64,000 nucleotides of DNA from JBGPQJ01 sp963709295. GTDB lineage: Bacteria > Chloroflexota > Anaerolineae > Anaerolineales > Villigracilaceae. The stretch covers positions 620,001 through 684,000 of the forward strand of contig CAVPVW010000003.1 of the NCBI GenBank assembly GCA_963709295.1, in the 5' to 3' direction. Positions 39,565-46,927 of this stretch are shown piece by piece. A program made the position numbers and the translations under genes. The notes under the pieces were generated by a model. The model ran no database searches, was not told the origin of the DNA, and was given only the letters and a program-made list of their open reading frames with translations. Within the stretch, counting starts at the first letter, position 1; each line of letters begins with the position of its first letter.

Positions 39565-41624
39565 TCAAAATCGTTTTCTTACTATTAATGTTGGTTCCGA
39601 ACTGGGTGTTCAGCCAATTCGCGGCATCTTCCTGGGCCATGGTCCAGAAGGACATGTTATAAGCCTTGTAGAAGTACTCTTCCGCAGGCTGCGAGGTCGG
39701 AGCTACCTTGCCGCTCGCAATGTCCATGATCAGATCAATGCGGCCTTGTGCGGTCTCAACCGGTGGCAGACCCATGGAGAGCTTCAGCGAGCTGTTCGGA
39801 TCGTAGACTTGCTTGTACTCGGTCTCGTCGAAGTCGACGCTGGCCACAATCTCGGTCAACGGCTTGCCATTGTCCATCTTGCCGCGTCCAGCCTGCTGCA
39901 GAGCTGCCATCGTGCCGATGGTCTGGCCGGAGGCTTCAGAGTAGATCAGGTTGACTTCGGGATGAGAGGTTAGCAGGTCGGTCATGACCTGTTTGGCCTG
40001 GTCGGTGCCCTTTTCAACATTCAGACAGCCCAGATCGGTCGCCGTGGGATCAACGGAGAGCACACCCTGTACGAAGGGATCGGTACGCCCGGACTTCACT
40101 TCGGTGTGGTTCGGCCAGCCCAACTGCACCATCACGATCGGTTTGTCAGGATGGGCAGCTTTCCACTGCGTAGCCATCTCTGCGCCCATCGCGAACGATA
40201 TACCTGCTTCATCACTGCGGGCGGTCGGAATGCCACTGTCGCCCAGCGGGCTGAAGAACGAGGTCAGGATGATACCCTTCTCAAGTTCCTCGAGCACAGC
40301 GGGTTTCACTGACTCGTAATCCCAGATGTGCAATGTCGCAGCCATCCATGCCCTGCGCCATGATCTGGTCAACGTTCTGGGCCATGACGGCTCCATCAGC
40401 CTTGCCATCGAATATGGTCACATCAACGCCGTATTTTTCCTTGGCATACTTCTGCGCCTCAGTGGCCTGTGCTTGATGGAATACATTGCTCAGGTCGGAT
40501 ACAAAGAACGCGATCTTCTTCACGTCCTTCAGCGGCAGCAGGTTCGGGTATATTGGTTCCGAACTGGGTGTTCAGCCATGCTGCAGCTTCAGCCTGGGTC
40601 ATCGTCCAGGGGGAGACATTTGTAGGCTTTGTAGAAGAATTCTTCCGCGGGCTGCGAGGTCGGATCAACCTTGCAGTTCGCAATGTCCATGATCAGGTCA
40701 ATGCGGCCTTGTCCGGTTTCAACCGGAGGCAGACCCATCGACATCTTCAATGAGCTGTTCGGGTCGAAGACCTGTTTGTACTCGGTCTCGTCGAAGTCGA
40801 CGCTGGCCACAATCTCGGTCAACGGCTTGCCATTGTCGAACTTGCCGCGTCCTGCCTGCTGCAGAGCTGCCATCGTGCCGATGGTCTGGCCGGAGGCCTC
40901 GGAGTAGATCAGGTTGACTTCGGGATGAGAGGTCATCAGGTCGGTCATGACCTGTTTGGCCTGGTCGGTGCCCTTTTCAACATTCAGAGCGCCCAGATCG
41001 GTCGCCGTGGGATCAACGGAGAGCACACCCTGTGCGAAGGGATCGGTACGCCCGGACTTCACTTCGGTGTGGTTCGGCCAGCCCAACTGCACCATCACGA
41101 TCGGTTTGTCAGGATGGGCAGCTTTCCACTGCTTGGCCATCTCTGCGCCCATCGCAAACGATACACCTGCTTCATCACTGCGGGCGGTCGGAATGCCACT
41201 GTCGCCCAGCGGGCTGAAGAACGAGGTCAGGATGATACCCTTCTCAAGTTCCTCGAGCACAGCGGGTTTCACTGAACTCGTAATCCCAGATGTGCAATGT
41301 CGCAGCATCCATACCCTGCGCCATGATCTGGTCAACGTTCTGGGCCATGACGGCTCCATCAGCCTTGCCATCAAATATGGTCACATCAACGCCATATTTT
41401 TCCTTGGCATATCTCTGCGCCTCAGTGGCCTGTCCTTGATGGAATACGTTGCTCAGGTCGGATACAAAGAACGCGATCTTCTTCACGTCCTTCGGGGTGC
41501 ATCCAGCAACAGCGGGTTCCTCTACGGCAGGTGCTTCAGTAGCTGGGGCAGGAGTGCCGCAGGCTGCCAAAATCATACTGGAAAGGACCAGCACAGCCAA
41601 AATCGCAAACAGTTTCTTTTTCAT
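39565..41624 (-). CDS. Tandem-duplicated sugar ABC substrate-binding lipoprotein (frameshifted)
   Basis: Begins MKKKLFAILAVLVLSSMILAAC, a lipoprotein signal with lipobox and acidic Pro/Ala linker, behind GAGGAGAAAATTAAC. Two periplasmic binding domains of about 320 residues follow, each containing KKIAFFVSDLSNVFHQ, TIFDGKADGAVMAQNVDQI, VQLGWPNHTEVKSGRTDPF and SEASGQTIGTMAALQQAG. The repeat unit is about 961 bases and nearly identical. No signal peptide, stop in a shared frame, or ribosome site lies between the copies (PEPAAAE then KDVKKIAFF). Slips occur near 41275, 40600, 40535 and 40330; the exact stop is uncertain. Confidence 0.78.
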
Positions 41625-41871
41625 TTGTTAATTTTCTCCTCGTATATGGTTTCAAAAGGAATCGTCCCAGGATAAGTGGTGCCCTCCCACGGGCATAAGT
41701 TTTAACCTTAGATGGTTTGGGTAAGAACACAATTTCGACTCGTTTATTTTTTTAGGTTCTGCCACCTCCTTTTCCCGAGCGAGCTTTTTTGCATTGTCAA
41801 CTATTCTCGGCTTGCGACCAAATTTCCAAAAACTCTCGGGGTTTAGTTGTTCCTGGCACCTTCTCCGAATC

Positions 41872-42621
41872 TCAATATCCACTGACATCCTGTGCCAACC
41901 CATACACCATCATCTCAGGGACGCATCCACCCTTGGTGAGGGCGCAGGTTTGGTACACCATATCGGCAAAGTGCTCGGGACGCACGGCTAGTGACTCATC
42001 CCACTCGAACGGTTTAACTCCCGCTGCCGCCGCTTGAAACCCCGTATTGGATCCGCCCGGCACGAGGAGCGTGACTGCGATGCCGTGAGGTCGCAGTTCT
42101 GTATAAAGACATCTTGTGAAAGCATTGAGACCAGCTTTGGCAGCGGAATATATCGACCAACCCGGCCAGGAACGGCGGTCACACGCACTGGATACATTGA
42201 TGATCTTCCCAAATCCCTGTTTCTTGAATAGCGGGGTAAAGGTGCGGCAGCTCATGATGGCACTGGTAAGATTCAGGTCAATGATCTTGCGATTGATCTC
42301 ATCATCCATTTCCTCGATGGGAGCCACTTTGAGCGCGCCGCCTGCGTAGTTGATGAGGAAATCGACCCTGCCAAACGTATCCACAGCCTCCTTGAGCGCG
42401 CGGGTAAACGTCTCATTCTTGGTCACGTCAGCCGTTAGAGCGATGACCTTCGAACCCGATGCCTTGCAGGCATCCGCAGTTTCCTTGAGAGCCTTTTCAT
42501 TGAAGTCGATCAGGACAAGTCCCACTTGGTCAAGCTTGGCAAACAATTCCGCCGTGGCCTTCCCAAATCCAGAACCGACTCCCGTAATGACCGCCACTTT
42601 CCCTTTCAAAGATTCAGCCAT
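41872..42621 (-). CDS. Short-chain dehydrogenase/reductase
   Basis: 249 residues, intact, start behind AAAAGGAGGATTGCA. Classical SDR motifs: TGVGSGFG cofactor site, NYAG in place of NNAG, catalytic Ser in INVSSACD, and YSAAK. Acidic residue at the end of strand 2 (LIDFNEKAL) suggests NAD preference. It lies between the PanB-like and importer genes, so it may oxidise or reduce a sugar, polyol or the aldehyde handled by the shell-enclosed pathway. It is the only obvious alcohol/aldehyde redox enzyme close to the shell genes. Confidence 0.9.
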   Translation of the reverse strand: MAESLKGKVAVITGVGSGFGKATAELFAKLDQVGLVLIDFNEKALKETADACKASGSKVIALTADVTKNETFTRALKEAVDTFGRVDFLINYAGGALKVAPIEEMDDEINRKIIDLNLTSAIMSCRTFTPLFKKQGFGKIINVSSACDRRSWPGWSIYSAAKAGLNAFTRCLYTELRPHGIAVTLLVPGGSNTGFQAAAAGVKPFEWDESLAVRPEHFADMVYQTCALTKGGCVPEMMVYGLAQDVSGY

Positions 42622-42646
42622 ATTGCAATCCTCCTTTTCGAGATTC

Positions 42647-43511
42647 TTATTGAATAGCTTTGCTTTGCAACTGGGTCAATAATTTGCCCAGTTCTTCATC
42701 TTCAATCGAATAAGTGTGCTCCGGGCCTGGAAATTGCCCCTTTTCCACTTCCGTGCGGAATTGAGTCAGCCCTGTCACAATGATTTGAGTGAGGTCCAGA
42801 TACACTTTGAGAAAACGCGGCGACATCTCTTTGAACATCCCCAGCATGTCCTGAGTCACCAGTGCCTGACCATCACACCCCTTGCCCGCACCAATTCCGA
42901 TCGTCGGAATTTCCAGACTGCGGGTGATGATCTCTCCCAATCGATCCGGAACACACTCAAGGATTAACGCAAAGGCGCCGGCATTCGCCAGCGCTAAAGC
43001 ATCCGCCACAGCCGAAGCAGCACTTGCCGCTGTCCGACCCTGAATCTGAATCGCCCCGGTGCGCACGATCTTCTGCTTGGTGACACCCAGGTGCCCCATC
43101 ACCGGCACGCCGGCATGGACCAAAGCCTTTACTTTCGGCGCATCGGCAGCAGTCCCTTCCATATGAATACCATCGGCGTGACCTTCCTTCATTAACCGCA
43201 CACCGGTGGCAACGGCTTGATCCACAGTTTCGTACGGATCCAAATGGCATCGTGGTTAGAACCATGGTGGTTCCCGCGCCTCGAGCGACAGCCTGTGTAT
43301 GGTAAATCATCTCATCCACACTGACCGATACGGCTTCAGGGCGGCCCAACCCCACCGTCCCCACGGCATCGCTGACCAGCACCACGTCCACCCCGGCCAT
43401 ATTAATGAACTTGGCCATCGGGAAATCGTAAGCTGTCAGTAGCGTGATTTTCTCGCCGCTGCGTTTCTTACGCTGCAGTCTCGCAACCGTCATCTTGACC
43501 GGTTCACTCAT
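42647..43511 (-). CDS. PanB-like (ketopantoate hydroxymethyltransferase family) aldolase with altered active site, frameshifted
   Basis: N-terminal half MTVARLQRKKRSGEKITLLTA and DVVLVSDAVGTVGLG in one frame; after a slip near 43240 comes GHADGIHMEGTAADAPKVKA, PVMGHLGVTKQK, LECVPDRLGEII and TIGIGAGKGCDGQALV. About 288 residues. Relative to E. coli PanB as I recall it, metal ligand Asp45 and Glu114/Glu181 are kept, but Asp84 (ADLPF) reads Thr (TTMPF) and Lys112 (VKIEGG) reads His (IHMEGT). It lies 13 bases from a BMC-H gene, so it probably acts on a different substrate than ketopantoate. Confidence 0.82.
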
Positions 43512-43524
43512 CCCCGGCCGCCTT

Positions 43525-43833
43525 TCATAGTTCAGCCGCAGGCGGCAGTAACAGCTCCAGATCCATATGCGGGCCTGGAATCAATCTCACCGAAACGACA
43601 TCGCCAATCCGCCCAGCTGCTTCGCGGCCGGCTGCCAGTGCTGTCTTAACCGCGCCTACGTCTCCGCGAACCATCACAGTCACATAACCACCACCAATAG
43701 CGCGCTTTGCCAGCAGGGTCACATTTGCAGCTTTGACCATCGCGTCGGCAGCTTCAATGCTCGCCACCAGTCCACGTGTCTCGATCAAGCCCAAAGCCTG
43801 GGTTCCGATCACTTCCACTGTATCTTTTGCCAT
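43525..43833 (-). CDS. Bacterial microcompartment hexameric shell protein, BMC-H (1)
   Basis: 102 residues, intact. ALGLIETRGLVASIEAADAM, the KRAIGGGYVTVMVRGDVGAV core and GRIGDVVSVRLIPGPH tail match single-domain BMC-H proteins (CcmK/PduA/EutM family). The pore-lining segment is in the KRAIGGGY loop. Hexamers of such proteins tile the facets of a protein-shelled organelle. The C-terminal HMDLELLLPPAAEL resembles PduJ/EutM ends. It lies between the BMC-P and PanB-like genes. Confidence 0.96.
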   Translation of the reverse strand: MAKDTVEVIGTQALGLIETRGLVASIEAADAMVKAANVTLLAKRAIGGGYVTVMVRGDVGAVKTALAAGREAAGRIGDVVSVRLIPGPHMDLELLLPPAAEL

Positions 43834-43859
43834 ATTATTTTTCTCCTGAATCCATGAGT

Positions 43860-44150
43860 TCAGCTTTTTGTGTAAGTCATCTGGCCGTCATACCGCAAGG
43901 AGTCCAAAATTCCCACGATGACAGCATCCACCGGCCGGTTGGCATCTCCCACTGCAATTCGCGCCGAGCTGCCTTCCACGACCACAACGAGTTCGCCTTC
44001 ACCTGCGCCAACCATATCCAGCGCCACGAACGGCTTTCCTTGAACCTGGCCTTCCGGATCCGCTTCAGTTACGAGTAAAAGCTTGCTGCCTTCCAGCCTT
44101 CGGTCTTTGACTGTGGCGACCGCCATGCCAACAATTTTCACTATACGCAT
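43860..44150 (-). CDS. Bacterial microcompartment pentameric vertex protein, BMC-P (EutN/CcmL family)
   Basis: 96 residues from the ATG at MRIVKIVGMAVATVKDRRLEG; the frame is open further upstream, but this start is one base after the previous stop and matches the family length. EutN/CcmL features: GSKLLLVTEAD, FVALDMVGAGEGELVVVVEGSSAR and PVDAVIVGILDSL. Pentamers close the vertices of the shell, so the locus can in principle build a sealed compartment. Confidence 0.95.
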   Translation of the reverse strand: MRIVKIVGMAVATVKDRRLEGSKLLLVTEADPEGQVQGKPFVALDMVGAGEGELVVVVEGSSARIAVGDANRPVDAVIVGILDSLRYDGQMTYTKS

Positions 44151-44151
44151 C

Positions 44152-44497
44152 CTAGCCTCCTCGCTTCTTGAGCGCACTCACCGCTTCCACCAGTTGCTCA
44201 ACTACCGGACCCCCGGAGGGTTTTGCGGTTGCGGTCTCAGTCCGAATGGGCTTTTCTGCAAAAGGTCCATGCTGACAACCCCGCGGCTTGCTCGGCAAGA
44301 CAGCCGCCTTTCGCTGGCGCAGCAGTCGTGGCCGGTTTTGCAGCTGGAGCGCTGCCCGGTGTCACCAGGACAATGCCCAATTGTTCTGCCCGCTCCTTGG
44401 CTTCATCTGTCAACGCCACGGATGATCCAATTTCCAATTGTCGAACACCCCTCGCAGACATATCCTCGATATCGCTTCCCGTGTAGAAAGTTCGCAT
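44152..44497 (-). CDS. Small microcompartment-locus protein with encapsulation-peptide-like C-terminus (frameshifted)
   Basis: About 115 residues. N-terminus MRTFYTGSDIEDMSARGVRQ, then VALTDEAKERAEQLGIVLV, similar in style to the short N-terminal module seen on some EutT/EutQ-like and other BMC proteins. An Ala/Pro/Thr linker follows. After a slip near 44262 the tail GGPVVEQLVEAVSALKKRGG is a predicted amphipathic helix preceded by a flexible linker, the usual form of encapsulation peptides that tether cargo to shells. No catalytic motif is seen; it may be a scaffold or adaptor. Function inferred. Confidence 0.6.
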
Positions 44498-44510
44498 GCT
44501 ACATCACCTC

Positions 44511-45126
44511 TCACTTTGTGCGTCCGGGTAATGCCTCTATCGATTTTATGGCTGCATCCCGCGCCTGCCGTACTTCCGCGTCGGTCCCCGAAAAATACAA
44601 CCGACCTGATCGCCCGCGCGGGGTGTAATTGACCAGCGTGATATTCGCTGCCTTTTCCGCTTCGTTTGCCGCAAGAACAATGTACGCCGCCGGTAGCACT
44701 TCCAGTACACACAAAGTCTCGCCTGCCAGCAGCAATCCGCCGAAGGATGTCCGGTTGATCAATTGCGCTTGAAATGGGTCCACCTGGGAAATCAGAAAGA
44801 GCTGACAAAATCTCCGGTTTCATCCGGTCACTTTCCGTCAGCCCCAAGGCGTCCAGCGCCTGGCGGCCAGCCACCTGCACTGATTCCTGATGATACGAGT
44901 GGATCTCCAATGAACCATATTCGCGTTCCACAGCCAGCGCTCCTGCTCGCACATCTGTCGTCTTCAGGGCAATATCCATGACCTTGTAAATATCCGATGC
45001 CGGCGCAGTCTCGATGTAGACTTCCGCCATGCCTTCCACCGGAATTTCGCCTTGCATCGTTTTGCCCGTCAGCGCCCCGTATTGCGGCTGCATCTGGTCA
45101 ATGAGTAAGTACGTTCGTAGTTGCAT
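44511..45126 (-). CDS. Bacterial microcompartment tandem-domain shell protein, BMC-T (frameshifted)
   Basis: Two BMC domains in about 205 residues. Domain 1: ASDIYKVMDIALKTTDVRAG, LEIHSYHQESVQVAGRQALD. After a slip near 44795, domain 2: TSFGGLLLAGETLCVLEVLP, LAANEAEKAANITLVNYTPR, LYFSGTDAEVRQARDAAIKS. Trimers of BMC-T mimic hexamers and often carry larger, gated pores for cofactors or bulky substrates. Start is an ATG behind CAGGAGGAGACCGCG, 15 bases after the BMC-H (2) stop. Confidence 0.9.
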
Positions 45127-45141
45127 CGCGGTCTCCTCCTG

Positions 45142-45519
45142 TCAGTTGGCTGCCGGATTGCTGCCTGTTGGCTTGCGGTTTGGACGGCTGCGCGGCTGAC
45201 CGGGATGGTCGGCTGCTCTGAGTCTGCACGCCCTGCGGCAGCAATCGGCTCTATCGCCGCCTGAGGACGGGCGATCACATGCACGGCCACCAATTCCCCG
45301 GCCCGTTTGGCCGCCGCAGCACCTGCATCGACCGCTGACCGAACTGCCCCGACTCTCGCCGCTGACAAAGACGGTGGTGTAGCCTCCACCAATCTCTTCC
45401 TGGCCGGTCAGCGACACATGGGCTGTTTTCAACATCGCATCCGCTGCATCGATCGCAGCCACCAGCCCCCTTGTTTCAACCATTCCCAAAGCTGTCATTT
45501 GAAGTTTTGTAGAAGCCAT
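45142..45519 (-). CDS. Bacterial microcompartment hexameric shell protein, BMC-H (2), with C-terminal extension (frameshifted)
   Basis: Start MASTKLQMTALGMVETRGLV behind CCTAGGAGGTAGGAAAAAT. Then AIDAADAMLKTAHVSLTGQE, EIGGGYTTVFVSG; a slip near 45365 gives VGAVRSAVDAGAAAAKRAGE and LVAVHVIARPQAAIEPIA. It differs from the first BMC-H (GQEEIGGGY instead of AKRAIGGGY at the pore loop) and has a Gln/Ala/Pro-rich tail of about 30 residues. Two different BMC-H paralogues per shell are usual. Confidence 0.88.
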   Translation of the reverse strand: MASTKLQMTALGMVETRGLVAAIDAADAMLKTAHVSLTGQEEIGGGYTTVFVSGESRGSSVSGRCRCCGGQTGRGIGGRACDRPSSGGDRADCCRRACRLRAADHPGQPRSRPNRKPTGSNPAAN

Positions 45520-45533
45520 ATTTTTCCTACCTC

Positions 45534-45975
45534 CTAGGATATTCCGAGCACTTGATTCGCGGCCTTTAATGCCCGCATTGATATCGACCGGATGCCCAAA
45601 TTCCGCTAAGAGCAGTCCCGGTGGCATTCAATAATTCAATCACCCTGTTGCGCGAAAGATCACTCATTTGAGCCGGGTCGATGAAAAAAGCATTATCCGA
45701 GATTCGCCCGAAAGCTCCATCCGCAATGACAATCTGTCCAATCCCTCTTACAACATCATCGGATTTCAAATTATCCGGGCACTGGATGTCTGTTTGTGTG
45801 CCCAGACAGAACCGCCGGGGAGAATCACAACCGGGGCATTCGCGCCCGTCGATAACCAAGGACAGCCCCATATCGCTCACTCCCCAACGAATTGCCTTAG
45901 CGGCGAGATCTGCCAGGGAAGAAGTCGAGCTAGCGCGAAGGGAACTACTGGGAGAGGATTTTGACCACAAATCAT
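45534..45975 (-). CDS. Unrecognised microcompartment-operon protein (frameshifted)
   Basis: About 147 residues. The ATG overlaps the stop of the UlaD-like gene (ATGA) and the TAG lies 14 bases before BMC-H (2), so it is a real member of the operon. Start MICGQNPLPVVPFALA; slip near 45925; then SLADLAAKAIRWGVSDMGLS, LVIDGRECPGCDSPRRFCLG with four cysteines, VIADGAFGRISDNAFFIDPA; slip near 45610; end LLAEFGHPVDISMRALKAAN. I know no family with this pattern. The Cys cluster could bind metal. It may be a cargo enzyme or scaffold; no function is claimed. Confidence 0.6.
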
Positions 45976-46613
45976 GCGAGTGCCATGCGCATTTGGTGGG
46001 CAGCCGCCCGAGGATCAGCAGCCTCGCGGATGCCTCGTCCGCAGATCAGAACGGACACTGGCAGGTCGGCAAAAAAGGGAAGAAGTTCATTCGTCATCCC
46101 GCCGGTTACTGTGACCTTGTAGCCCATATCGATTAACTTGCGGATGATGTCTTTGTCTTCTTCCGTCCATTCACGGCCGGCTGACTGGGCATCCCACTCG
46201 CGGTGGTAGACAATGCGGTCAACGCCGATCCGGCGCCATTCGGTTGCCCTGGCCAGGATGTCACGGACGCCTGTGAGTTCCATCAGCATTTCCTTACCCC
46301 GTTTGCGGGCAACAGCCAGTGCCTGCTCAACAGTGGGCAGTGCTGCGCCGCCAATCACGGTCAGCATATCAGCGCCTGCATCAAAGGCCATGGTCGCCTC
46401 AAGCCCACCAACATCGGGCGTTTTGAAATCAGCCAGGATGAGTTTGTCAGGACAAATCTCTCGCATTGCCCGGATCGCCTCGATTCCGGCTGCTTTGCAG
46501 AGTGGAGTACCAATTTCAATGATGTCCACTTCAGGAGCAACCAGGGATGCCATGACCAGCGCTTTCGATAGAGAGGTGTAATCCATGGCAATTTGAAGAA
46601 GGGGTATTTGCAT
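45972..46613 (-). CDS. UlaD/HPS-family decarboxylase or synthase (3-keto-L-gulonate-6-phosphate decarboxylase-like)
   Basis: 213 residues, intact, first gene after the promoter at 46.7 kb. It belongs to the OMP-decarboxylase-like family shared by KGPDC (UlaD) and hexulose-6-phosphate synthase: EVDIIEIGTPLCKAAG, LADFKTPDVGG with the D-K-D active-site residues, MELTGV, VYHREWDAQSAG, VTVTGGMTNELLPFF and LICGRGIREAADP. Overall it is closer to UlaD. The Arg that E. coli UlaD has in YHRSRDAQ (R139) is Trp here, a position known to separate the two activities. Either L-xylulose-5-phosphate or hexulose-6-phosphate formation is possible. Confidence 0.85.
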   Translation of the reverse strand: MQIPLLQIAMDYTSLSKALVMASLVAPEVDIIEIGTPLCKAAGIEAIRAMREICPDKLILADFKTPDVGGLEATMAFDAGADMLTVIGGAALPTVEQALAVARKRGKEMLMELTGVRDILARATEWRRIGVDRIVYHREWDAQSAGREWTEEDKDIIRKLIDMGYKVTVTGGMTNELLPFFADLPVSVLICGRGIREAADPRAAAHQMRMALA

Positions 46614-46692
46614 TCATAATTTTTAATTGACCTCAATATTGGCTCTTATCTTCGAAACCCGAGAAAGATATTTTTCGTAGGGAAACAACGAA

Positions 46693-46745
46693 ATGATAAA
46701 TTTTTCACACTATGATAATTTTATCATTTCAGAATAAATTGTCAA
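46693..46745 (-). promoter_or_regulatory. Promoter and operator of the microcompartment/catabolic operon
   Basis: Minus strand: TTGACA (46740-46745), 16 bases, TAAAAT (46718-46723). The -10 box lies inside a perfect inverted repeat ATGATAA-AA-TTATCAT (46712-46727), and a further half-site ATGATAA occurs at 46693-46699 (+ strand). This is a repressor-type layout. The SorC-family regulator of the same series is the likely protein. The rest of 46614-46927 is AT-rich leader plus the terminator listed next. Confidence 0.75.
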
Positions 46746-46814
46746 GTCTTTTTTCATTTTTAAGAAGAATGTCGAATTTTATATGACATTTGTCACAGGG
46801 AAGAAGGCAAATCA

Positions 46815-46853
46815 CGTAAAAAAACGCGCCTCGAAACGCGCGTTTTTTTACGT
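46815..46853. terminator. Bidirectional terminator between the MDR gene and the microcompartment operon
   Basis: CGTAAAAAAACGCG (46815-46828) and CGCGTTTTTTTACG (46840-46853) are inverted copies flanking a short CG-rich loop. A- and T-runs on both sides make it a rho-independent terminator readable on either strand. It separates the oxidoreductase gene at 46928-47925 (not beyond it) from the operon promoter. Confidence 0.8.
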
Positions 46854-46927
46854 ATTATTTTTTCATTTTCAAGTCAGATTATCGCCATCTTCCTCGAAGA
46901 AGAACAGGGAGGCGACCTACTAGGAAA

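Noticed and set aside
42647..43511. Ordinary pantothenate gene panB
   Set aside because: Two key active-site positions differ and it lies within a shell-protein operon without panC or panD, so the standard name was not given.
5041..45627. Very numerous open frames antisense to or overlapping the genes described
   Set aside because: They lack family motifs, show Arg/Ser/Pro-rich composition typical of shadow frames in GC-rich genes and are explained by the real genes on the other frame.
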